64,000 nucleotides of DNA from Nemertoderma westbladi (GCA_032718475.1 JAUCBJ010007649.1:1-64000); one strand, 5' to 3'; positions 21,342 to 32,334 are shown, counted from the first letter of the stretch. The notes: generated by a model from the sequence alone, not told the origin. Program-made: numbers and translations.

Positions 21342-22310
21342 ATGCCTAGTTATGAAAAATGTTTGGTTTGTAATAAAGAAATGAGACAAGACAATCTATC
21401 TCGTCACATGGAAAGACATAGAAAGGATAAACTAATGGATCCATTACCAAAGAAATTTAAAAAATCCGAAGATATTTTTAGTGAAGATGAAAAGAAAAAG
21501 AGAGTTGAGCGTGATATATTAAAGATAAAACAGACAACAGAAAATAAATTTCATAAAGTTATGAATATTTTGAAAAGGATACAAAAACAGTTACCCCTAG
21601 AAAATGATGAAAATTTGAGTGAGGAAAGTGAAGAAGAAGAGGACGATGAGATGGAGAATGAAAATAGTGAGGGTCAGGATGAAGTTGAAGAGAGTGAGGT
21701 TGAGAACGAAGTGAGTGAAGGTCAGGAAGATGACGAAGAAAGTGAAGGTCAGGAAGAGGGTGAAGATAGCGAAGGTCAGGAAGAGAATGAAGAAAGCGAA
21801 GGTCAGGAAGACGATGAAGAAAGTGAAGGCGGGGAAGAGGATGACGAAAGTGAAGGTCAGAAAGAGGATGAAGAAAGTGAAGGTCATGAAGAGGACGAAG
21901 AAAGTGAAGGTCAGGAAAGTGAAGAAGATGATGAAAATGATAATAATAAGGAAATATTGAGACAATTACTTGGAAATAAGAATAAATTGCGGAAAATTAT
22001 TAAACATTTAGAAGAGAATGATGAAAATAAAGAAGAGATATTGAGACAAATATTAGGAAACAAAAATCAAATACGGAAATTTATTAAACAAATGGAAGAA
22101 AATGAGGAAAATAGAGAAGAGATATTAAGACAGGTTCTGGGAAATAAAAGTAAATTACTGAAAATGAATGAACAATTGAATGAAATTAAGAAACAGTTGG
22201 TTAATGAGGAAGATGAAATTAAAGAAAATCAACCAGCTTTTACTTATTTTCGAAGACCTATAACATCAAACTCTCGTACAGTATTTGCTCGCGCAGGACG
22301 ACGCTATTGA
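21342..22310 (+). CDS. C2H2 zinc-finger protein with acidic repeats and coiled coil (unrecognised)
   Basis: An intact 322-residue single-exon frame that I do not recognise as a named family. A single C2H2 finger lies at residues 7-27 (C-x2-C-x12-H-x3-H, with MRQDNLSRH). A Lys/Glu coiled coil spans about 45-85. Residues 105-200 are an acidic repeat with units like ESEGQEEDE. Residues about 203-290 hold three tandem copies of a 28-29-residue helix (EILRQxLGNK...KxxxEEN). The C-terminus is basic (TVFARAGRRY). The layout suggests a nuclear DNA- or histone-binding scaffold. A single finger of this DNLxRH type also occurs in proteins of virus-like elements, so an element-borne gene is plausible. 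It has its own TATA box. Confidence 0.6.
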   Translation: MPSYEKCLVCNKEMRQDNLSRHMERHRKDKLMDPLPKKFKKSEDIFSEDEKKKRVERDILKIKQTTENKFHKVMNILKRIQKQLPLENDENLSEESEEEEDDEMENENSEGQDEVEESEVENEVSEGQEDDEESEGQEEGEDSEGQEENEESEGQEDDEESEGGEEDDESEGQKEDEESEGHEEDEESEGQESEEDDENDNNKEILRQLLGNKNKLRKIIKHLEENDENKEEILRQILGNKNQIRKFIKQMEENEENREEILRQVLGNKSKLLKMNEQLNEIKKQLVNEEDEIKENQPAFTYFRRPITSNSRTVFARAGRRY

Positions 22311-22680
22311 CATTTGTTTGTTTGAGTTCCTTTCATAATAGTATTAGGACTATTTATCCATAACATTTATATTAGTATTAGGATTACTTATCCCTAATTA
22401 TTATATTAGTATTATAAATGTATTTGCCAACAATATTTATTACTATTAGGTCTATTTATTCAAGAAATTATATGTTTTTATAATATATTTTGGAAAATTA
22501 GTCGACTAAGTCATAATTTTTAAAACTTTAAATAAGGGTGGAGTTATTTTATAAAGTTAAGAAGAGTGAATCAATGGAGGCAACATGAAGTCTAATCTCT
22601 TGACATTTACTCGTAAGACCGCACATTAACTCCCAAGGTTGCATACTATCACTATAGCTGGGAGAGTCAAAGCTAGTATA

Positions 22681-23764
22681 CAGAAGTGAGGGAAGTGAGG
22701 GAAGTGAGGGAGTGAGTGAGGGAAGTGAGGGAGTGAGTGAGGGAGTGAGTGAGGGAAGTGAGGGAAGTGAGGGAAGTGAGGGAGTGAGTGAGGGAAGTGA
22801 GGGAAGTGAGGGAAGTGAGGGAGTGAGTGAGGGAAGTGAGGGAAGTGAGGGAAGTGAGGGAAGTGAGGGAGTGAGTGAGGGAAGTGAGGGAAGTGAGGGA
22901 AGTGAGGGAAGTGAGGGAGTGAGTGAGGGAAGTGAGGGAGTGAGTGAGGGAGTGAGTGAGGGAAGTGAGGGAAGTGAGGGAAGTGAGGGAAGTGAGGGAA
23001 GTGAGGGAAGTGAGGGAAGTGAGGGAGTGAGTGAGGGAGTGAGTGAGGGAAGTGAGGGAAGTGAGGGAAGTGAGGGAAGTGAGGGAAGTGAGGGAGTGAG
23101 TGAGGGAAGTGAGGGAAGTGAGGGAAGTGAGGGAAGTGAGGGAAGTGAGGGAAGTGAGGGAAGTGAGGGAGTGAGTGAGGGAGTGAGTGAGGGAAGTGAG
23201 GGAAGTGAGGGAAGTGAGGGAAGTGAGGGAAGTGAGGGAAGTGAGGGAAGTGAGGGAAGTGAGGGAGTGAGTGAGGGAGTGAGTGAGGGAAGTGAGGGAA
23301 GTGAGGGAAGTGAGGGAAGTGAGGGAAGTGAGGGAAGTGAGGGAAGTGAGGGAAGTGAGGGAAGTGAGGGAAGTGAGGGAAGTGAGGGAAGTGAGGGAAG
23401 TGAGGGAAGTGAGGGAAGTGAGGGAAGTGAGGGAAGTGAGGGAAGTGAGGGAAGTGAGGGAAGTGAGGGAGTGAGTGAGGGAAGTGAGGGAAGTGAGGGA
23501 AGTGAGGGAAGTGAGGGAAGTGACTTCCCTCACTTCCCTCACTCACTCCCTCACTTCCCTCACTTCCCTCACTTCCCTCACTTCCCTCACTTCCCTCACT
23601 TCCCTCACTTCCCTCACTTCCCTCACTTCCCTCACTTCCCTCACTTCCCTCACTTCCCTCACTTCCCTCACTTCCCTCACTTCCCTCACTTCCCTCACTT
23701 CCCTCACTTCCCTCACTTCCCTCACTTCCCTCACTTCCCTCACTTCCCTCACTCACTCCCTCAC
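22681..23764. repeat. 9-bp satellite (GGGAAGTGA)n with a strand switch
   Basis: Purine-strand units GGGAAGTGA, with interspersed GGGAGTGAGTGA variants, fill 22685-23522. At about 23522/23523 the array flips to the complementary TCACTTCCC and runs to 23764. The two parts can fold into a hairpin with a stem of about 240 bases. Being a multiple of three, the array is open in many frames (Gly-Ser-Glu, Pro-His-Phe, Ser-Leu-Thr); these are not genes. Confidence 0.97.
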
Positions 23765-24573
23765 TCCCAATCTAGTATAGTCACTCCCAATCCCAATCTA
23801 GTATAGTCAGGTTTGTAAGTGATTGCTGGTTCCCAATCTAGTATAGTCAGGTTTGTAAGTGATTGCTGGTTCCCAATCTAGTATAGTCAGGTTTGTAAGT
23901 GATTGCTGGTTCCCAATCTAGTATAGTCAGGTTTGTAAGTGATTGCTGGTTCCCAATCTAGTATAGTCAGGTTTGTAAGTGATTGCTGGTTCCCAATCTA
24001 GTATAGTCAGGTTTGTAAGTGATTGCTGGTTCCCAATCTAGTATAGTCAGGTTTGTAAGTGATTGCTGGTTCCCAATCTAGTATAGTCAGGTTTGTAAGT
24101 GATTGCTGGTTCCCAATCTAGTATAGTCAGGTTTGTAAGTGATTGCTGGTTCCCAATCTAGTATAGTCAGGTTTGTAAGTGATTGCTGGTTTCCAATCTA
24201 GTATAGTCAGGTTTGTAAGTGATTGCTGGTTCCCAATCTAGTATAGTCAGGTTTGTAAGTGATTGCTGGTTCCCAATCTAGTATAGTCAGGTTCCCAATC
24301 TAGTATAGTCAGGTTTGTAAGTGATTGCTGGTTCCCAATCTAGTATAGTCAGGTTTGTAAGTGATTGCTGGTTCCCAATCTAGTATAGTCAGGTTTGTAA
24401 GTGATTGCTGGTTCCCAATCTAGTATAGTCAGGTTTGTAAGTGATTGCTGGTTCCCAATCTGATATAGTCAGGTTTGTAAGTGATTGCTGGTTCCCAATC
24501 TAGTATAGTCAGGTTTGTAAGTTATTGCTGGTTCCCAATCTAGTATAGTCAGGTTTGTAAGTGATTGCTGGGG
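23765..24573. repeat. 40-bp satellite, right block (about 20 copies)
   Basis: Same unit and orientation as 19221-20675. The first units are scrambled at the junction with the 9-bp array, and one shortened unit lies at about 24275-24310. Confidence 0.98.
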
Positions 24574-24654
24574 AGGGGTAGCTTTCACTGATTGTGGAGG
24601 TTTAGATACTGACTCCAGGGTCCATGATATGATTTAATGATAGTCATTGTTGCG

Positions 24655-24850
24655 CTGGAGTCAATGGTGCAAAATGACGGCAAACACCGAAACTCCATGT
24701 TTAGTGAAATTAATGGGTTTTAATTTAAAACATATCCGAAAGAAGAAGTTTACATCTATCTGTTGGAGTGGTGTCGTCTAACCAAACCAAAACAAATATC
24801 GCAAGTTTATTTAAACTTGCGGTTAATTTGGGCCACTATCTGTGCAGTGT
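24655..24850. repeat. Dispersed repeat copy 3
   Basis: Shares GTCAATGGTGCAAAATGAC and a TTTAGTG segment with other copies, and ends in GGCCACTATCTG like the copy at 30785-31010. Confidence 0.5.
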
Positions 24851-25189
24851 GCATCTATTAATTGTTCGAGTCAGTTTGAGAGTTATAACGGAAGTCAGAC
24901 AGGACAGACAACAAACTGCTTAGTCAGATCCATTTTATATTTTGCTTTACTTGTAAAGTAAAGGATATTTGTCTTAAGATTACGCAGGAGGACAACCAAC
25001 CCATAAGTTTATTTTACAAAAATTATGTCTCACTCTATTCATACAGTATAAAGTATAAGATTACATCCGTTAAGTTTAATCAAACTTAACGGATGTAGTT
25101 GTATACTTTAATATGAAAATGCATCTTACATGCAAAAACAAAATTGTATCCTGTACTTTGAATTTCGTTTATTGTTTTGGTTTGAATAA

Positions 25190-25260
25190 TATACCATTGT
25201 AACCTGCTCCTTTCCCAAAATTGACAATTTTTAACATTAAGACGATATTTTTATTCACAG
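25190..25260 (-). repeat. Dispersed repeat copy 4 (reverse)
   Basis: Read on the minus strand it has CTTAATGTTAAAAATTGTCA, then GGGAAAGGAGCAGGTTACAA, matching copy 2 at 14885-14990. Confidence 0.55.
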
Positions 25261-26593
25261 AGATAGGATTTTCGTCTCACCACCCCCCCCCCCCCCCCCC
25301 CCCCCTTGTACTTAAAATTAACACTCAACTACGATGAAACTACTTATTATAGGAAAGAGGATTGATCTAGAATCAGCGTGCAGTGCCATTCACAGACTCA
25401 CCCAAACTCATATCGTTTTAACATCATCGGTACGATGCATTTATAACAATTATGCGATGTTTGGTAGGCTTACCTCAACCGAACCGAATCACTTCTGTTA
25501 AGTTTACGCCGCTTCCATAATATCTTTGTCGTATTAAATTGTTTCTTACTGCACGCAGATTGCACAATGCTCATTGCACATGTCATTGTTTATATTTATT
25601 TCGTGGTCGTGGGTTCGATCCCAGCATGGGTCCAGGGCAGATCTTTACTTTTACTTTAATGTAACCACACATGTAGATTGGAGCCATTCCATTTTCAATT
25701 AATTTCAATTCTTAAATTCAATTATTATTAAAATTAAATTCACAATTAATTTTGCACTATTTTTTAACAAATGTGTTTAAGAGGGTAGCCGTGAATAGCT
25801 CAGGTCATAACGGATAAAAGTGCTACAATGATGTAAATAGTTTTGTGGAATTTTAAAGAAGGAGTCCTGAATACGAAATAGAACGCTGACCAAATGACTA
25901 GATTGCTACGATTTTTCATTGATATTGATATTGATAGATAATTTAGATAACTTGATATTATTCAAACTGAAATATTTAATAAGTATTAAATAATTAAAGA
26001 ACGAAATAATTAAATAAACTTTATTCTAAAATAAAGAATTTTTTTTATATCTTTAAAATATCTCTGTTTAGTAGGCGATTAAATCACGGGTCCTGGACAG
26101 GACAGTCTTCGACAACTTCATAGTTTTTTTTTAATTATATCTTAAAACGGTTCTTTACAACGTTGGCCGATCCAGTATCCTCAAACTATTTTCTGAAACT
26201 TAATTGTGTTAATTTTATTGTTGTTGATTTCAATTATATGGTAGAATTTATCTGGTCTATTTATTTTCTACCGGCCTGTACCGTCTCCATGCCATAAATA
26301 TATTCACAAAATATACCACATGCGTCAAAAAGCTTAACGTAACATCTTCCAATTCTACCAGATATAGTTATAAAAATCTCAAGTTTCGAATACATTGATA
26401 TAATAAACAATATAGTGAAATCTCGCAGCAAGAGTGGTGGATATACATATACAACATGGAAAAATTATAAACATAGCCAATGGTGTTTGTACCCCCTCTA
26501 CTGGCTCTCATATCGCTAAAGATCCAATCAATGCTCTTGCGAAACACCAAAAGTAAATATAATGTTAAAGGCAAATATAATAAATAAATAAAG

Positions 26594-29500
26594 TTAGTAT
26601 CTACGAATGAGATGACCGTAGCTGTTCCTTCTCGGCAAGTATCTATTTACTGGTGGTCTGAGGTCAACGTTGACCTTTAATCCTTGGTCTCCTTTTGGCT
26701 CCTCGGGTAGCTCTACCTCATCAACTGAACTCACCCGCACACCTCCAACAACCGGCCCATCGGATCCATAGCTCTCCCTACGAGACTGGATGTATCTTTG
26801 TCCTTGTAGCGGTCCTTCCAAGCTCTCTAGCTTTACGTTCGTCATAGCGTTCTTCCTCCACCACTCCCTAAAATCCTGATGACTTCCAATAAATTTTTGA
26901 CCTGACCTCCTCTCATCACCCTCGTTAAGATCACCTAGACTTTGAATGTTCATAGAGTCCTGAAGTTTACCTGTAGGTTTATTATGATCCATTAAGGAAG
27001 ATGAACTCCTCCCGTGGTGAGTTTCTTCAGGTTTTTGTTGCTTAGATACGTGGGATGTAATAATGTCGGGCTGCGTAGAATTTCCTTTTTGTGCGACAGG
27101 TAGTTGTTCCCTTACAGTATCCACTGCTTGTATGGATCGCTCTTGTACATTGGGCTCAATAGCCTGCCTAGTTTCATTGGAAATAGTTGGAATCCGCCGA
27201 GGTTTGCTTTCATTCCCTTTCGATGCAACTCGGCGTTGGTCATACCTAGAGTTAGTAGAGTGGCGTTGATAGCTCGGTTTCTCGAAAGGCTCCGAGTAAT
27301 TAGGTAGTGTATTCGGTACATTTGGCTGATTGCTGTCATGATTGAGTGATGGTTGGTGTTTATATATATGGCGGGGTGGTGATACCTTTCGAGACTCCAC
27401 TTGTTTGGTATTCATAACAATACGATTGTCTTCCAGTATGCTGCTAGACTTATAATTCATGTTGGCACTTTCAACAACGTTTCCGAGCTCTTTAGGTGAT
27501 TTAAACGACCTTTCCAAGTCCTCCAAGGACTGAGACTCAGCCAGTCGAGCTTCTACTTTAATGCGGGATGTCCTTTTATGGGGGTTAATATTATTTTCTC
27601 GAATCTCCTTTATTTTCTCTTTAGATATATCTTTATTACGTGTGACTGCCGAAATATCTAAGGAATCAGTAGCCAGTTTAGTATCTGTTTCTGCGCCAAG
27701 CTCAACTTCAACCAAATCGTGTTGTGAAGCTCTATAATGTTTTGACATTGATCGTGAGCCAGGGTTGACACTTTCGTCCATTACCACCATATTGTTTTCA
27801 TTTAAACTGTCAGCTGAAGCAGATCGTCCTATTCTCCAACTCCATAATTCCAACCTTCGCTTTTTCTCCTCATCCAAATCAGTAGTTGCTTTTGATTCGT
27901 TATTTACATCTGCAGCCATTGCCTCTCGACTACGGGATCGTCCTGAATAGCCCCGTCGAACTGAACGCTGAACGCTGTCATCAGTTTGTTCATAAAACGG
28001 ATGCATTGAGCTTCCTGGCGTTCCAGGATGTTTATAGGGCGTTCGGCGACCTCTGTGAGCAGCTAGGAACTCCTCTTGTCTCTGCTGTGCCGCCGAGAGT
28101 CCTACAACATGTTTGTACTGCGATTGGGAGCTTTTTGGAAGGTGTATAACTTCTTTTGCACGCAATCGAGGCCCACCTCCTTGTTTCTTGGAAACATCCC
28201 ACTCATAAGCAAAGTCAGTAAACCCAACATGGTTTGGTGTAGAGTACTGATTAGTGAGCAGATTACGATGGGTTGTACACAGGCTCCGTTGGTTGTCTAT
28301 ACCACTATCTACATAAACATTGGCCGTTGCTAGAATTCTTTGGGATTCCACAGCTTCTGTGTACCGGAAGTGAGGGGTCCGTTCTAACTGGTTGTCCCGG
28401 GTCTTGGATATTGCATCTGCCATTGTCTCCAGGTAGGCTATCCTTTCACGTTCGATGTCTGTGGAAGATCGTCTATCTTCACCATCACCATCCAATCTTG
28501 TAGCTTTCTTTGTCGATGTAGAATGCTGATATTTCACAACTTGTGGTGGTTTGACAGAGCTGGGTGGAAGAGGGGGTTTCTTTTTATCGGAATCCTTGAC
28601 AGTTGTAACTTTATTTATTAGAGCTGCAGTATCTCTTGAATCACGCATTTGATCACGTTCTTTCTTTGATTTCAGTTTTTTCTTCTTGGTGGGTGCTAAT
28701 TTCGCAGCTATGGCTTCGAGATGGACAGGTAGACCATTTGATACAGAGGAATCGGAACCACCAGTACTAGATTCAAAACTCGAGGAATAATCGTCAGAGA
28801 GGTTGATGTCATCTCTGCCTTTATAATCAATTCCCTTTGAAGCCCGTTTAGCAACAATCTCAGCACGAATATCGTCTTCTATTTCGGAAAGAATGCTGTT
28901 AAACTTCGCATTATCTGGGTCACAATAATCTAGCAATGTATCACATAAATGGAAACCCATTGCTTCATAACACTTGGTTGTGAAGTGGTTTCCTTGGTTT
29001 CGGCCGGGTAGAGTAGCCCCACAGAATGAGGCCTCCATCGTATAACTATTTTGCACCCCTAAGTTCCAGATAACAATACGACCGGTACCTTCCTTAGACT
29101 TTTGAACCTTAAATTTAGAACACTTATAGGAAAACTTATCTGGGGTGTTTTTGCTTAACATCTTTGGAAACACTCTCTCATGTAGTCGTTTACTAGGGTT
29201 ATTTTTATTCTCACATCCATATATAAACACATTGTGTTTTCTACTATGACCATGTAAGTCGCAGTACATTAATACTTCTCTTTCCTCCAACAATTTTCGA
29301 ATCATTTGCCGTGTATGCCAGATAGCAGGGTAAGAATCTTTAAGAACGCTTTTGTAATTACGGTTTAGATCGCGACCTGCCAATGAGCAACGGTAATTAC
29401 CGACTATAACACCATCAGGGTTTAGCATTGGGATAACTTTGAATATAAATAAATCTCGCAGTAACTTAGCATCAGCAGAATTTCCTAAAATGTAATCAAG

Positions 29501-30727
29501 AAAACCTTTCATCATCCAACTGCCTTGAGACTCTCCTGGGTGCACTCTCGCAGTGACAACGACTCCACGTTTATGCCTCAAGTCCTCCGGCCTTCGTGAT
29601 TGGCTAGTTATGGTGAGTAAATAAAGAAGATTGCCTCCAAGTGTGCGGCATAAAACTCGAGATTTGCAGTGTGTTGACTTAACAGGGTCATCTGCTATAG
29701 TTTGAAGGTAGTCTTGTAAGTCGCTGTATCGATATGGATATGAATGTGCGAGATAAACTGTATCATCATTATGTGGGAACTCTGTTGTAAATGTTAGGGA
29801 GTAAAAGGATGAAACATTGCGATCCATGCGTTTGTTGTTATTTTTGTAGTATTTTATATCGCCGCCACACCTAACCCATCCAATACCATAAGTGCTTGCA
29901 TTTGTCTCAGAGTATAGTAGAGGTCGCATTCCAAAATTGTATGAACTATTGGATTTCAACAGGTTTACAATTGTGAATCGGTACTTAATGCCTTTTCTCG
30001 TATTGTGCACCCGAAAGTAAAACCATTGTGTATGTTTTTGGGTGTAAAGATCAAATCTCAGAGTTAATTCGTACTCAAAATCACCAACTTTGATCGCCTT
30101 CAGTAAATTACCGCTCTCAAATCGCGACTCAAAGACCAGTGTTTTATCGGATTGCGATTCAGGATTGTGGGCAATAGGTCTACAGATACGTGCACCTCCA
30201 ACACGCGATCTTATAAAGTAATCATCTCTTGTTGTGTCATTGAGATAAACAACATAGGCTGAATCTAAACCACTCTTTATCATCGGCGTAGACTCGGACC
30301 CATACGACTTGTAGAAAGGTTCAGGAGTTGTGGGTGACCAGTCGATATGAATGATCTTCTCCGAAATAACCTGCAGGTCTGCTGGCCATCTCGTACCTTC
30401 CACTTGTCCTTTATTCAGGGCATATAGATTCCTCGGTTCTCTCAACCTCGGCATACGAGTTTGCCCGTTAATTTCCTCACTCTCGTAAACCAGCTGGGTG
30501 GTTCTCACCAACAACTCATGGCGATCATTATCAGTTTTTATTGCTTTGTTTTCATACCCGGAACTATCTGAATCACTGCCATTACCGTATCCGTGCGTTT
30601 TGTCCCATTCACTAAACAATGACTTCCTATAGACTTCGTTTCGGCCTGTATAATAGCCGTAATGGGACAAATGTTTTCTCATGAAACTTTCATAAGGATT
30701 TAAATCGTAACGAAAACTAAAATCCAT
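26594..30727 (-). CDS. AGBL2/3-like: Cytosolic carboxypeptidase, CCP2/CCP3-like tubulin deglutamylase, single exon
   Basis: An M14D zinc carboxypeptidase. In animals CCP2/3 trim polyglutamate side chains and C-terminal acidic residues from tubulin, in cilia and centrioles. The 1377-residue frame has the conserved N-domain (about 130-325) followed by the peptidase domain. Zinc ligands are His396 and Glu399 (HPGES) and His492 (DLHGH). The substrate-binding GRDLNRNY lies about residue 453. The catalytic Glu is Glu565 in TMEASFCG, the usual order for this family. The NNKRM/YYKNN-rich lead-in and the GMRPLLYS segment favour CCP2/3 over CCP1/4. After about residue 640 a 700-residue Ser/Arg/Glu-rich tail looks disordered. 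The frame is open for 22 codons upstream without an ATG, so the start at 30727 is preferred. Human orthologues have many introns; here none is seen. Confidence 0.93.
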   Translation of the reverse strand: MDFSFRYDLNPYESFMRKHLSHYGYYTGRNEVYRKSLFSEWDKTHGYGNGSDSDSSGYENKAIKTDNDRHELLVRTTQLVYESEEINGQTRMPRLREPRNLYALNKGQVEGTRWPADLQVISEKIIHIDWSPTTPEPFYKSYGSESTPMIKSGLDSAYVVYLNDTTRDDYFIRSRVGGARICRPIAHNPESQSDKTLVFESRFESGNLLKAIKVGDFEYELTLRFDLYTQKHTQWFYFRVHNTRKGIKYRFTIVNLLKSNSSYNFGMRPLLYSETNASTYGIGWVRCGGDIKYYKNNNKRMDRNVSSFYSLTFTTEFPHNDDTVYLAHSYPYRYSDLQDYLQTIADDPVKSTHCKSRVLCRTLGGNLLYLLTITSQSRRPEDLRHKRGVVVTARVHPGESQGSWMMKGFLDYILGNSADAKLLRDLFIFKVIPMLNPDGVIVGNYRCSLAGRDLNRNYKSVLKDSYPAIWHTRQMIRKLLEEREVLMYCDLHGHSRKHNVFIYGCENKNNPSKRLHERVFPKMLSKNTPDKFSYKCSKFKVQKSKEGTGRIVIWNLGVQNSYTMEASFCGATLPGRNQGNHFTTKCYEAMGFHLCDTLLDYCDPDNAKFNSILSEIEDDIRAEIVAKRASKGIDYKGRDDINLSDDYSSSFESSTGGSDSSVSNGLPVHLEAIAAKLAPTKKKKLKSKKERDQMRDSRDTAALINKVTTVKDSDKKKPPLPPSSVKPPQVVKYQHSTSTKKATRLDGDGEDRRSSTDIERERIAYLETMADAISKTRDNQLERTPHFRYTEAVESQRILATANVYVDSGIDNQRSLCTTHRNLLTNQYSTPNHVGFTDFAYEWDVSKKQGGGPRLRAKEVIHLPKSSQSQYKHVVGLSAAQQRQEEFLAAHRGRRTPYKHPGTPGSSMHPFYEQTDDSVQRSVRRGYSGRSRSREAMAADVNNESKATTDLDEEKKRRLELWSWRIGRSASADSLNENNMVVMDESVNPGSRSMSKHYRASQHDLVEVELGAETDTKLATDSLDISAVTRNKDISKEKIKEIRENNINPHKRTSRIKVEARLAESQSLEDLERSFKSPKELGNVVESANMNYKSSSILEDNRIVMNTKQVESRKVSPPRHIYKHQPSLNHDSNQPNVPNTLPNYSEPFEKPSYQRHSTNSRYDQRRVASKGNESKPRRIPTISNETRQAIEPNVQERSIQAVDTVREQLPVAQKGNSTQPDIITSHVSKQQKPEETHHGRSSSSLMDHNKPTGKLQDSMNIQSLGDLNEGDERRSGQKFIGSHQDFREWWRKNAMTNVKLESLEGPLQGQRYIQSRRESYGSDGPVVGGVRVSSVDEVELPEEPKGDQGLKVNVDLRPPVNRYLPRRNSYGHLIRRY

Positions 30728-31925
30728 AATTTCAGCGCCGTATTCATCAACGAAGGCAAAGCGGAAGAATGATCCGTAATGTGAAGAAAGTAGTTAATAG
30801 CGCAAAATGACCACAAACAAAAAAATTTGTATGTTTAGTGGGTTTAAAAACTAACTTTAATATAAAACATTAAGGAAAAGTAGCTGGTTACAGTGCGGCG
30901 TTTTCTAAACAAAATATTTAACAAAACTTTAATTTATATGCGATCAATTAGCCCTGGATATCACTTTTTCATTTGCGGTCAATGTGCCCCACTATCTGGA
31001 AAAAGATACAAATGTGTATCGTACATGGACTTTCCAATGGACTGACTACATTGATAATAATACAGTATGTAGTTTAGTACACTTTTGAATTTATTATGAT
31101 AAAAAGGTGCTGTAAATAAATTCTATAGAGTTGAAATTAAAATTTTATTTGTGCAGAAATGTATGGATGTGTGGAAATATATGGATATGTGGAAATATAT
31201 GGATATGTGGAAATATATGGATAGATAGAAATGTATATGGATAATAATTAATAAACAAGTATACATTTATTGTAAAATTGTTATTAATTATTATATTTTC
31301 TATATTATAGCTTTAATTAAATTGAACATTTTTTGATTGATTCTATTTGGTTGAAGAAGGGGAAAATGGATAAATATAATACTTCAACTTTAACATGTTT
31401 AATATTATAACATACTGTGTAAGCATACTGGAAATAGGTTCGCATAATTACATAAGTACGCCTAACCGTGTCCATAAAATACATGTCCGAAGTAGAAATA
31501 AAAAGTTAAATTAACCATGGAAATTTAATTTGTACAGTAAGCCTGGGTGATTTGAGTGTGTATGTACGTATGTAAGCCTGCCTGCCTACCTTTTCTTTTG
31601 ATTAAATTGGCCCAACATTAAATGTTTACTAGGGTTACCTGGTAACCTTAACATTGTTGTGTATCGAACAAGATTAATAATTAATCTATTGTACCATATT
31701 ACTAATGTACTAAGCGGTCCGCATTATACGTGTCCCGTAATAGATTAAATACATAATAATGTACAACTACAGTAACAACTATCAGCCTTCATTGGACTCA
31801 AAGCTTGAGTAGATTAGTTGAGCTTTCCGTAAAAATAATAATAATAATCAGTGCAGGATTTAGAAAATTGACGAGAGGAGGACATGACAAATTTTCAATT
31901 TATCATAGCACATAGGGTGTAAACG
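30728..31925. other. Upstream of the carboxypeptidase gene; dispersed repeat copy 5
   Basis: The copy at 30785-31010 carries GCGCAAAATGACCACAAAC, TTTAGTGGGTTT, GTAGCTGGTTACAG and GCGGCGTTTTCTAA, and ends in CCCCACTATCTGG. Further right are three to four copies of a 21-base unit (TGTGGAAATATATGGATA, 31170-31230) and AT-rich unique DNA without genes. Confidence 0.55.

Positions 31926-32334
<409 letters not shown>

Larger units (their letters stand above)
20676..22672 (+). mobile_element. Putative inserted element carrying one gene inside the 40-bp satellite
   Basis: A unique segment of about 2 kb interrupts the satellite. CTAGTATA stands immediately before it (20668-20675) and again at 22673-22680, so it looks like an 8-base target duplication of satellite sequence. 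Inside, in order, are a hairpin cluster (20712-20850), a TATA box (21195), and one intact gene (21342-22310). No terminal inverted repeat, transposase or polymerase is seen. If mobile, it is non-autonomous. The 9-bp satellite to its right may be a later addition. Element status is inference. Confidence 0.45.
24574..26593. other. Intergenic, with dispersed repeats, palindrome and poly-C
   Basis: No gene is supported. It contains dispersed repeat copies at 24655-24850 (plus) and 25190-25260 (minus), a 60-base imperfect hairpin at 25051-25110 whose core arms are ACATCCGTTAAGTTT and its complement around AATC, a run of 23 C at 25283-25305, and a lone B-box-like GGGTTCGATCCCA at about 25611. Confidence 0.5.

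Noticed and set aside
21700-23764. Common origin of the ESEGQE-coding repeat and the 9-bp satellite
   Set aside because: Both encode Ser-Glu-Gly in one frame, but unit length and sequence differ; similarity is explained by purine-rich composition.
22626-23806. Long Ser-Gly-Glu and Pro-His-Phe frames in six frames
   Set aside because: They follow from a 9-bp unit without stop codons; no start context, domain or codon-use signal supports a gene.
25600-25645. tRNA gene at the GGGTTCGATCCCA motif
   Set aside because: A B-box-like stretch is present but no A box or cloverleaf stands upstream.
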